NCBI GenBank assembly: GCA_905204635.1
Contig: CAJLAN010000028.1
Span: forward strand, 1 to 12,858
Direction of reading: 5' to 3'
Source: an uncultured Collinsella sp.
GTDB taxonomy: Bacteria > Actinomycetota > Coriobacteriia > Coriobacteriales > Coriobacteriaceae
DNA: 12,858 bases
Shown here: piece by piece, positions 1 to 6,164 of the stretch
Layout: every line of letters starts with the position of its first letter
How positions within the stretch are numbered: position 1 is the stretch's first letter
Notes under the pieces: model-generated
Told to the model about the DNA's origin: nothing
The model's input: only the letters and a program-made list of their open reading frames with translations
The model's database searches: none
Position numbers and translations under genes: made by a program

Positions 1-30
1 CTGCTGTTAACGCATCGCGCCTTATAGTCA

Positions 31-68
31 GGGGCCCGTATCCTATCGGATGCGGGCCCCTTTGCTTT
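31..68 (+). terminator. Rho-independent terminator of an upstream plus-strand gene
   Basis: A 13-bp stem (31-43 with 48-60) containing one G-T wobble encloses the 4-nt loop TATC and is followed by TTTGCTTT. The T-rich tail lies on the plus-strand side only. It therefore ends a plus-strand transcript that starts left of the window. It is not the terminator of the minus-strand cassette, because the sequence after the hairpin on that strand (TGACTATAAGG) is not T-rich. Confidence 0.8.
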
Positions 69-138
69 GCCGTGGTCCCGGGGCGCACGGCCTTTGTGGA
101 ACATCGCCGGGGCGCCGCGCGCTGCGAGAACCCTGCGC

Positions 139-1443
139 CTAGATCTCGGCCTCCGCATGGCCTCGCTGCGCCTCGGGCAGCTCCCCGTAGAGCGGATGGT
201 CTTCGAGCCTAAAGCGCTCGACCTGTTCGGGAGTGCGACCGCGTACAAAGAGCCACGAGCGATCGATCGGCGTCGCCATGAGCGTGCTGGGCAGCGCGTT
301 GGCGCGGTCGGAAAACACCCGGGCACTCTCGGGATCCTGGAACGCCAGCACCAGATGCGTGTCGCAGTTGCCCATGATGGAGCGTGCGCGTGCCTCGCCA
401 TAGAGCGCATCGAGCTGGTTGGTCGACTGCAGCAGCAGCGTCGCCCAGATGTTGCGGCTTCGGATAATCGAGAGCACGTTGTCGATCTGGGGGATCTGCA
501 GATTTGCGAAGTCATCGAGCATAAAGCGCACGGGCACGGGCAGGCTGCCGTCGGGCTGCCTATCGGCCTCGCGAATGAGGCCCATAAACGCCTGCGTAAT
601 AAAGAGGCCGGTCAGCGGATCGAGATTGCGGTCGATATCGCTCACGGTTACAAACAGGGCGCAGGGGGTGTGTCCCATGGAAGCGAAGTCCACCTGATGG
701 CACTCACGATAGAGCTGTGCCGCACCGTCGAATCCCAGACACATGACCTTTTCGGCAAGGATGCCGACGATGCTCGCGTGCATGCGCTCGGCATTTTGCG
801 TAATGGCGTAGCGCCGCCATAGCGAGAGGGCATAGCTTTGGGGGTCGGTCGTGATCAGGTCGTCAAACAATCGACCCGTGGCACCGTCCTGCAGGTGCTC
901 GATCAGCTTGATGACCGAGCTGATCGTCTGCTCGTCGGCGGGTAGCTGTTCGGTGACGTAGGCGATAAGACACGACAGCAGGTTTGCCGCCGCATGATCC
1001 CAAAAGGGCTGGTTGTTGTCCTCGATGGGGCAGATGGCCTTTGCCACCGAGAGAATGTCCTGCTGGTTGGGTCTGCCGTCCGCCTTGCGGCGAATGTGCC
1101 TCAGGGGGTTGTAGCCGCAGCGCTCGATGCCGGGCGCAAGGACCGGGACGGTGTTGAGGTCGGCGAAGTTGAGACATTGCACGCAGTAACCGTGGGCTGC
1201 CAGCACGGGTCCCACTTCGCGACAGAGCGTGCCTTTGGTGTCGAGCACGATGTAGCTTGCGTTCATTTGCAGCAGGTTGGGCTTGAGGACGTTTCGGGTC
1301 TTGCCGGCTCCCGAGGGGCCGATCACAAGTGCATTGTTGTTGAGTCCCGTTTGGCGGGTGTCGCAGGAAAGCGTTCGATCCTTGGCGAGGATGGTGGACG
1401 ATGCGGACTCAGATGCGGCGAGGCGGCTGGTGAGGTTAGACAT
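139..1443 (-). CDS. VirD4/TraG-like type IV secretion coupling ATPase, no membrane anchor
   Basis: This 434-aa protein belongs to the VirD4/TraG family, the ring ATPases that feed DNA-protein substrates into type IV secretion channels. Walker A is GPSGAGKT (residues 42-49). It is followed by YIVLDTKG (64-71), a Walker B of the family form FMLDDFANL (307-315) and LLLQSTNQL (336-344), which matches the family LLQS..QL motif. The start at 1443 has AAGGAGG six bases upstream and overlaps the protease stop by 8 nt (ATGTCTAA), so the two are translationally coupled. The frame stays open upstream to 1635, but that stretch lies over the protease gene and has no ribosome site of its own. Family members usually carry two N-terminal membrane helices and Walker A beyond residue 100. 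Here Walker A begins at residue 42 and no hydrophobic segment precedes it. The family call is firm; a role in conjugation is inferred. Confidence 0.85.
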   Translation of the reverse strand: MSNLTSRLAASESASSTILAKDRTLSCDTRQTGLNNNALVIGPSGAGKTRNVLKPNLLQMNASYIVLDTKGTLCREVGPVLAAHGYCVQCLNFADLNTVPVLAPGIERCGYNPLRHIRRKADGRPNQQDILSVAKAICPIEDNNQPFWDHAAANLLSCLIAYVTEQLPADEQTISSVIKLIEHLQDGATGRLFDDLITTDPQSYALSLWRRYAITQNAERMHASIVGILAEKVMCLGFDGAAQLYRECHQVDFASMGHTPCALFVTVSDIDRNLDPLTGLFITQAFMGLIREADRQPDGSLPVPVRFMLDDFANLQIPQIDNVLSIIRSRNIWATLLLQSTNQLDALYGEARARSIMGNCDTHLVLAFQDPESARVFSDRANALPSTLMATPIDRSWLFVRGRTPEQVERFRLEDHPLYGELPEAQRGHAEAEI

Positions 1444-2053
1444 GGGCGACCTCCTTGGTGGTCGAGAGGATTTCGTGGGCAAAGCCGAGCTCGACGGCGC
1501 GCTCGGCCGAAAGGTAGGTGTCTTTTGCAGTGAGGGACTGGATGCGCTTGGGCGTGAGGCCGCTGCGGTCCGAGAGGATTTGCGTGAGGGTCTTGCGGGT
1601 CTGCATGAGACGCCGGCTGGTTTCCTGCAGCGCAAGTGCCGAGCCGCCTGCCCCCTGGGGGATCAGCGGGTCGTGAATCATGAGCTCTGCATGGGGCGCC
1701 ATACGGCGATCGTCGCCGCCCATAAAGATCACGGCGCCCATGGACGCGGCGAATTCCAGGCAGACGGTGCGGATGGGGCACGATGCGAGGCGCATGGCGT
1801 CATAGATCGCAAGACCCGATCGCACGCTTCCGCCGGCGCTGGCGACAAATATGGTGATGGGGCGGCTGGGGTCGGTGGCATCGAGCAGGCGGATCTGTTG
1901 GCATAGGTCGTGGGCCATCGGGGTTTCGATATTTCCCATGACGGAGAGCTCGCGACGGGCGAGCATCTCATCGTAAATGCTGGTGAGCGTGATACCTCGG
2001 GCGGATTCACGCATGGTGAGGGGGCTGATGATGGGGGAATGATTGGTGTCCAT
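1436..2053 (-). CDS. ClpP-like serine protease, cassette-encoded
   Basis: This 205-aa protein is a ClpP-family peptidase. The fold signature is visible as VASAGGSV (70-77, family form INSPGGSV), GLAIYDAM (80-87) and AASMGA (102-107) with nucleophile Ser104. MIHDP (125-129) carries catalytic His127, and KDTYLSAERAVELGF (177-191) carries Asp178, so the triad looks complete. The MIHQP and N-terminal segments diverge from housekeeping ClpP. The start at 2053 has AAAGGAG five bases upstream; the frame continues upstream to 2254 without another good ribosome site. The gene lies 62 bp downstream of the unknown 292-aa gene and overlaps the coupling ATPase by 8 nt. No Clp ATPase is encoded nearby, so it would need a host ClpX or ClpC, or act alone. 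The substrate is unknown. It could also be related to phage head-maturation ClpP-like proteases, but no phage gene is present. Confidence 0.85.
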   Translation of the reverse strand: MDTNHSPIISPLTMRESARGITLTSIYDEMLARRELSVMGNIETPMAHDLCQQIRLLDATDPSRPITIFVASAGGSVRSGLAIYDAMRLASCPIRTVCLEFAASMGAVIFMGGDDRRMAPHAELMIHDPLIPQGAGGSALALQETSRRLMQTRKTLTQILSDRSGLTPKRIQSLTAKDTYLSAERAVELGFAHEILSTTKEVAHV

Positions 2054-2115
2054 GGGGACTCCTTTCTGTTGGTTGTGTTGTGGAATAGGATTGTTGCCCG
2101 CGGAGGGCTGGCGGG

Positions 2116-2994
2116 CTACAGGGTTCGTCCGAGCCTGAGATCGAGCTCGGTTGTGGGGCAGGCTGCCTGTCCGTGCGGCTCGCAAGCGCCAAGGGCTCCA
2201 AAGCGATGGAGCGTTGCGGCGGGGAGCCGCAGCTGATGCTCGACAGGGGCACATCCGTCATTTTTGTAATGAGCCGCGTAGTACTGCGCGATGCTGGCGT
2301 TCATCTCGCTGCCATTGCGATGGCGCCCAAACTGGCGTCTGCAGGTCTCGATGATCTTTGCTACCGACTTGGGTGCCGTCGCGGGAACAAGGGCGAGATA
2401 GCCCTCAAATAGCTCGTTGATGCTCAGGAGGCACAGCAGGTCGATCAGCGTCCTTATGGCTGCTCCCCCGGCGGAAAAGTGCGCGGTCATGCGGTTATAT
2501 CGGTTGCGGTCGACGATGGCTGCATGGGGTCTCGGAGTTTTCTGCCCTGTGGTCCCGGGCTTTTGCCGCGCCTGTGTATTGAGCTCGACGTTGCAGCGCT
2601 TGAGGCCGTCCAACGGAAGGAACAGTGCGGTGCGCAGGGTGTTCCGCTTGCTTTCGAGTTCATGACGCTCGTCGGGTTCCCATTCGAGCTTGAGTTTCGT
2701 GTCGAGCGCCGTAAGCATATGGGCTAGGCAGCCTACGGTAAGAACGTACGAATCGTTGTCGCGTTTTGGGGCATAGGGGTCTGTCAGCTTGCGAATGTCG
2801 GGGTCGCCCATGATCTTTGTGCAGCGCTTCAGCAGTTGAGGGTGGTCGGCCAAGATCGTCGCGAGCGGTAGCGACGCGTAGTTCTTGATGGTCGCGGCGG
2901 CAAAGGCGGCGTCATATTCGTTTGCATATGCTCGCTCAATGCGGGCATCCAGAATGCTTTTCTTATCGCCGTCTTCAGCGTGGTGGTTTGTCAT
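2116..2994 (-). CDS. Hypothetical protein, first gene of the ClpP/VirD4 cassette
   Basis: This 292-aa protein is not recognised. It is soluble, with no signal peptide and no convincing membrane helix. It has a charged N-terminus (residues 1-20, rich in His, Asp, Glu and Lys) and looks mostly alpha-helical. The Cys and His residues are scattered and form no zinc-finger pattern. The start at 2994 is chosen because GGAGAAG lies just upstream. An in-frame start at 3150 would add 52 residues of low-complexity His/Gln-rich sequence (with HITHGKHITH) and has no ribosome site, so it was rejected. The gene leads the three-gene minus-strand set and is followed after 62 bp by the protease, which suggests one transcript. 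It could be a relaxosome accessory or regulatory protein, but that is only a guess from context. Confidence 0.7.
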   Translation of the reverse strand: MTNHHAEDGDKKSILDARIERAYANEYDAAFAAATIKNYASLPLATILADHPQLLKRCTKIMGDPDIRKLTDPYAPKRDNDSYVLTVGCLAHMLTALDTKLKLEWEPDERHELESKRNTLRTALFLPLDGLKRCNVELNTQARQKPGTTGQKTPRPHAAIVDRNRYNRMTAHFSAGGAAIRTLIDLLCLLSINELFEGYLALVPATAPKSVAKIIETCRRQFGRHRNGSEMNASIAQYYAAHYKNDGCAPVEHQLRLPAATLHRFGALGACEPHGQAACPTTELDLRLGRTL

Positions 2995-3485
2995 AGCTTC
3001 TCCAATCGGTTGATGTTCGTGCTGTTTGGTGATGGGTTGGTTGTCGTGAGTGATGTGCTTGCCGTGGGTGATGTGCTGACGTTGGGGTGCTATGCGGTTT
3101 TCAATGAGCCCGTGAGGCAGTTGCTGCAGGGGCGGGATGGAACGGCCCATGCAAGGCGGAAGGCATCGTGCTCAAAATCGAGACAGCAATGCCCTGGGTG
3201 CCTCACATGTGGCAGTTACCTCATTAAGTTGTCATTGCGTTTGGGGTTGTACTTTGCCGATCTTCTTTCTCTTACACGCTAAAAACTGAAATTTCATATG
3301 CTCGATCTACTTAAAACCGCAACGGCGGTCTTTTATCAACTTATATGTCGGAACGCGTCTTTGCAAGTACTTTTTTGCGTTTGTTTCAAATGGGGTGGTT
3401 TTGCAACCGTCACGCGCCACGCTATGCGAACGTGCCCCGGCTCGGATAAGATAGTGCGCGATAAAAACGATGCAAGGAGGCACAT
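2995..3485. other. Divergent intergenic spacer, 491 bp
   Basis: This spacer separates the minus-strand cassette from the plus-strand HAD genes and is more AT-rich from about 3225 to 3400. It must contain both start regions, but I find no convincing -35/-10 pair for the cassette. TAAGAT at 3447-3452 is a possible -10 for the plus-strand gene, without a good -35. It also contains a 10-bp direct repeat GTGATGTGCT (3050-3059 and 3068-3077, period 18) and a small hairpin at 3316-3329. No supported gene was found in it. Confidence 0.6.
3313..3336. terminator. Small hairpin with T-runs on both strands, possible bidirectional terminator
   Basis: ACCGC (3316-3320) and GCGGT (3325-3329) form a 5-bp stem with loop AACG. 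On the plus strand it is followed by CTTTTAT and on the minus strand by TTTTAAG. The stem is short, so activity is uncertain. It sits between divergent genes and has no obvious gene to terminate. Confidence 0.35.
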
Positions 3486-4328
3486 ATGGCAATTAAAGCC
3501 ATCGCGATGGATATTGACGGTACGCTCACCAACGACCAGAAAGTGATTAGCCCGCGCACGCGCGAAAAGCTGCTCGCGGCGCAGGAGTCGGGCATTAAGC
3601 TCATTTTGGCTTCGGGCCGTCCCGCATGGGGACTACATGCTCTGGCGCAGGAGCTCGACCTTCAAAACCATGACGGTCTGCTGGTTGCCTTTAATGGCGC
3701 GCATGTGGTCGACGCTCAGACCGATGAGGTCCTTTTTGACCAGGCCATGCCGGCTGACGAGCTGCACCGTCTGATTGATCACCTGCAAAACTATGATGTG
3801 ATCCCCATGATCTCGCTCGGGCGCGACCTGCATGTAGAGGACTCGTATCGCTGCATGATTACACTGCCGGACGGCTCGCAGAAGAATATCGTCAAATACG
3901 AGCGCGATGCCTGCGACCTTAAGATTCGCGAGGTGGAGAGCCTGCATGAGGTCGCTGATGCTTATCCCGTGGACAAGCTGCTGACGGCGGGCGATCCGGC
4001 CTACCTGCAGGCGCATTACGAGGAGATGTATGCGCCCTTTAAGCAGACGCTTTCGGGCATGTTTACGGCCGACTGGTACTTTGAGTACACGGCGCCCGGT
4101 ATCGACAAGGCCCGCGCACTCGAGGGTGCCCTGCCCAAGCTCGGCATCGATGCCAGTGAGGTCGTATCGTTTGGCGACGGCCAGAACGACAAGTCCATGA
4201 TTGAGTGGGCCGGCACCGGTGTTGCCATGGGTAACGCCGTCGAAGAGGTTAAGGCTGTAGCCCAGATGGTGACCGCCGATAACAACGAAGATGGCATTGC
4301 GGTGGCGCTGGATAAGCTGCTGGGTTAG
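3486..4328 (+). CDS. Cof-type HAD-IIB family phosphatase
   Basis: This 280-aa protein is a cytosolic Mg-dependent phosphatase of the Cof/YidA branch of the HAD superfamily, which typically dephosphorylates sugar phosphates or nucleotide-type phosphates. Motif I is MDIDGTL with Asp9 (nucleophile) and Asp11. Motif II is ILASGRP with Ser43, motif III is Lys208 in GIDKARAL, and motif IV is GDGQND with Asp231 and Asp235. The C2B cap lies between about residues 85 and 190. The length matches the family (about 270 aa). The ATG at 3486 has a perfect AAGGAGG (3474-3480) five bases upstream. It is followed by a terminator and then a second, unrelated-branch HAD gene. The substrate cannot be read from sequence. 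Confidence 0.92.
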   Translation: MAIKAIAMDIDGTLTNDQKVISPRTREKLLAAQESGIKLILASGRPAWGLHALAQELDLQNHDGLLVAFNGAHVVDAQTDEVLFDQAMPADELHRLIDHLQNYDVIPMISLGRDLHVEDSYRCMITLPDGSQKNIVKYERDACDLKIREVESLHEVADAYPVDKLLTAGDPAYLQAHYEEMYAPFKQTLSGMFTADWYFEYTAPGIDKARALEGALPKLGIDASEVVSFGDGQNDKSMIEWAGTGVAMGNAVEEVKAVAQMVTADNNEDGIAVALDKLLG

Positions 4329-4351
4329 AATCGCCGATTAATGCATGGCTC

Positions 4352-4380
4352 GGGCGCCTGCTTGCGGGCGTCCTTTTGTT
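4352..4380 (+). terminator. Rho-independent terminator after the Cof-type phosphatase
   Basis: A 9-bp stem, GGGCGCCTG (4352-4360) with CGGGCGTCC (4365-4373), has two G-T wobbles and loop CTTG, and is followed by TTTTGTT. It ends one base before the ribosome site of the next gene. This argues against starting that gene at the upstream ATG at 4345. Confidence 0.75.
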
Positions 4381-4392
4381 AGGGAGGGTGCC

Positions 4393-5052
4393 GTGTCCGC
4401 ATTTCCGTTCGACGCCGTTATCTTTGACATGGACGGCGTCATTGTCGATACCGAGTATTACTACTTGGGCGAGACTGCCGCGTTTGCCAAGGAGCTTGGA
4501 CTTAATCTGACTCAAGAGGAGTTGAATGGGCAGGTCGGTACCTCGCATCAGTTCTTCCTGCATATGCTGGTCGATTGGTTTGAGCGCGCCGGTAAGGGAC
4601 ACTTCACTGGCGAGGAGGCGTTGGCCCGTTGGGACGAGTGGGCGCATAAGCGTCCGCGTGACTATCAGGCTTTGATTAACCCAGGCGCCGTGGATACGAT
4701 TCGAGAGCTGCCGCGCCGTGGCGTTCGCGTGGCGCTTGCCAGCTCGTCTCCCATGGTTAGCATCGAGGAAGTGCTCAACGCATGCGGGCTGTCTGATGCC
4801 TTTGAGTATGTGGTGAGCGGCGAGCAGTTTAAGGAGAGCAAACCCGAGCCCGACATCTACCTGCATGCGCTGGACCTGCTGGGGCTGCCCGCGAATCGTT
4901 GCTGCTGCGTTGAGGATTCCGTTCCGGGCATTACCGCGGGTAAGCGAGCCGGCCTGACGGTCATTGCCAAGCGCGAGGAACGCTTTGGCTTTAGCCAGGA
5001 TGCCGCGGACAAGATTATCGACCAGCTGCCGGAGCTGCTCACGCTTTCTTAG
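4393..5052 (+). CDS. HAD-IA family phosphatase, beta-phosphoglucomutase-like
   Basis: This 219-aa protein is a HAD subfamily IA hydrolase with a C1 helical cap (about residues 20-90). Motif I is FDMDGVIVDTE with Asp12 and Asp14, motif II is ASSSP (Ser117-119), motif III is Lys150 in ESKPEPDIY, and motif IV is VEDS with Glu174 and Asp175. This arrangement is shared by phosphoglycolate phosphatase-like and beta-phosphoglucomutase-like enzymes, which act on small phosphorylated sugars in the cytosol. The start chosen is GTG at 4393, because AGGGAGG (4381-4387) lies five bases upstream. An in-frame ATG at 4345 would place a terminator hairpin inside the coding sequence and lacks a ribosome site. 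Transcription must come from leakage through that terminator or from a promoter inside the preceding gene. Confidence 0.9.
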   Translation: MSAFPFDAVIFDMDGVIVDTEYYYLGETAAFAKELGLNLTQEELNGQVGTSHQFFLHMLVDWFERAGKGHFTGEEALARWDEWAHKRPRDYQALINPGAVDTIRELPRRGVRVALASSSPMVSIEEVLNACGLSDAFEYVVSGEQFKESKPEPDIYLHALDLLGLPANRCCCVEDSVPGITAGKRAGLTVIAKREERFGFSQDAADKIIDQLPELLTLS

Positions 5053-5053
5053 G

Positions 5054-5075
5054 AGCGCGGTAGTTGCGCGTTTTT
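5054..5075 (+). terminator. Weak hairpin terminator directly after the HAD-IA gene
   Basis: CGCG (5056-5059) pairs with CGCG (5067-5070), extended by G-T and A-T pairs. The loop is GTAGTTG and a TTTTT run (5071-5075) follows. It begins immediately after the stop codon. The stem is short but the T-run is good. Confidence 0.45.
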
Positions 5076-5103
5076 CGGGTCAGATGAGTAAATACCCGAC
5101 ATT

Positions 5104-5132
5104 TTGGTGCGGCAGCAAGCATACTTTATGCT
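5104..5132 (+). promoter_or_regulatory. Candidate promoter with a palindrome over the -10
   Basis: TTGGTG (5104-5109) and TATGCT (5127-5132) are separated by 17 bp, a plausible sigma-70-type pair. AGCATA-CTT-TATGCT (5118-5132) is a perfect 6-bp inverted repeat covering the -10, a position suited to a repressor. Transcription from here would run straight into the strong hairpin at 5136-5172. Neither the promoter nor the operator can be confirmed from one sequence. Confidence 0.35.
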
Positions 5133-5135
5133 AAT

Positions 5136-5181
5136 GCGGGCTTAAGGGCTTGTTGAATGCCCTTGAGCCCGCTTTTGACTT
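5136..5181 (+). terminator. Strong hairpin terminator ahead of the GntR regulator
   Basis: The 14-bp arms GCGGGCTTAAGGGC (5136-5149) and 5159-5172 pair with a single wobble around the 9-nt loop TTGTTGAAT. They are followed by TTTTGACTT. It is the strongest terminator in the window. It insulates the HAD genes from the frl-like locus, or attenuates a transcript that starts at about 5139. Confidence 0.8.
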
Positions 5182-5202
5182 AATTGTGCTGGGAGAGGGT
5201 AT

Positions 5203-5946
5203 ATGCCACCGACTGAAGGGCTAACTGACGGTAAAGCAGCGATACCGCTGTACCAACAGGTCATTGATATCATTAAAAACGAAATCAACTCCGGCGCCTA
5301 CAAGGCAGGCGCGCGGATACCCAACGAATTCGAATTGGCTGAGAGCTATAAAGTTGGCCGCGTTACCGTGCGACGCGCTATTGAGGAGCTCGTCCAGCAG
5401 GGCTATCTAACGAAGCGACAGGGGAAAGGCACGTTCGTCAATGCCCCCAAGCTCAAGCGCAAGATTCGCCAGAAGGATGACGTCCAGAGTTTTTCGGACG
5501 CATGCCGCGTTAACGGAATGGAACCGGGGGCGTGTGTCATTTCGAGAAAGATACTGCCGGCGGATTCTACCGAAGCACAGTTCTTTGGTGTTCCCGTTGG
5601 AACTGACTTGATTTGCGTCGAGCGTGTGCGTACTGCCGATGGCGTCCCCGTCATGCTTGAGAACAACATATACGTTTACGAGGACAACGCCTATCTATCA
5701 ACGGCGCCTCTATCTAACCAATCCATTTTTGAGTTCGTGCGCAACCAGACTGGCCGCATGCCCGCGTTTACCGACCCGTGCACGCTCGAGATCGCGTGCG
5801 CATCGCCCGAGGTCGCTCGGTTGCTGGCGGTTCCCGTTGGCGAACCCTTGTTTTATATGGAAGCCTTCTTTTTCGATGAGCAACGGCGGCCGTTTATCAT
5901 CGGTCGTCAGCGGATCGTTGGGTCTCGCTACGTTTTTGACATCTAG
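5203..5946 (+). CDS. GntR/HutC-family transcriptional regulator, FrlR-like
   Basis: This 247-aa protein has an N-terminal GntR winged helix (about residues 14-80), with NEFELAESYKVGRVTVRRAIEE-type recognition sequence at 41-62 and the wing GKGTFV (74-79). A UTRA ligand-binding domain follows (about 95-241). This is the HutC subfamily, whose members usually repress a neighbouring sugar or amino-acid catabolic operon until a substrate-like ligand binds. The E. coli frl operon regulator FrlR has the same domain plan and size. The ATG at 5203 has GGGAGAGG just upstream. The gene is separated from the operon by a hairpin and a promoter region, so it is probably its own transcription unit. The effector is inferred to be the Amadori compound or its 6-phosphate; nothing in the sequence proves this. 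Confidence 0.88.
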   Translation: MPPTEGLTDGKAAIPLYQQVIDIIKNEINSGAYKAGARIPNEFELAESYKVGRVTVRRAIEELVQQGYLTKRQGKGTFVNAPKLKRKIRQKDDVQSFSDACRVNGMEPGACVISRKILPADSTEAQFFGVPVGTDLICVERVRTADGVPVMLENNIYVYEDNAYLSTAPLSNQSIFEFVRNQTGRMPAFTDPCTLEIACASPEVARLLAVPVGEPLFYMEAFFFDEQRRPFIIGRQRIVGSRYVFDI

Positions 5947-5958
5947 GACATTGCGAAT

Positions 5959-5994
5959 GGAAACGCCCGGTGGATCATCTCACCGGGCGCTTCC
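5959..5994 (+). terminator. GC-rich hairpin after the regulator, no T-run
   Basis: The core CGCCCGGTG (5964-5972) pairs perfectly with CACCGGGCG (5981-5989) around an 8-nt loop. Beyond one A-C mismatch, GGAA pairs with TTCC. The bases after it (ATACCG) are not T-rich, so it is either a terminator of a weaker type or an RNA 3'-end stabiliser for the regulator transcript. Confidence 0.5.
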
Positions 5995-6056
5995 ATACCG
6001 TTCACGGCGCGAACGCGACCGTTCAACCGCGTTGCGGCAATCAGTTTGAAATTATC

Positions 6057-6104
6057 TTGATGACGGGAAAAGCTGCTGGTAATCTATAGAACGTCATAGA
6101 ACGT
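6057..6104 (+). promoter_or_regulatory. Candidate promoter and tandem operator for the frl-like operon
   Basis: TTGATG (6057-6062) and TAATCT (6080-6085), 17 bp apart, are the best -35/-10 pair before the carrier gene. ATAGAACGT is repeated exactly at 6086-6094 and 6096-6104, a 10-bp period that puts both copies on the same DNA face. The second copy also forms an imperfect inverted pair with the first (AACGT and ACGTT). The position just downstream of the -10 fits repression by the adjacent GntR regulator. This is inferred and not tested. Confidence 0.45.
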
Positions 6105-6164
6105 TTGCCTTATGCAAGCGTTGAAGCGAGATGCGATGCAGTCTCGAGTTCTTTGGAGGTATCT

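Noticed and set aside
3050..3077. 10-bp direct repeat GTGATGTGCT with 18-bp period
   Set aside because: Only two copies exist with no flanking symmetry. It is too little to call an operator or a repeat array.
2995..3150. 52-residue N-terminal extension of the unknown cassette gene
   Set aside because: It has no ribosome site at 3150 and the extra residues are low-complexity. GGAGAAG favours the start at 2994.
5083..5107. Faint resemblance between ATGAGTAAATACCCGACATT and the arms of the 12031-12250 element
   Set aside because: Only the ATGAGTA heptamer and an ATTTT-type end are shared, which chance can explain.
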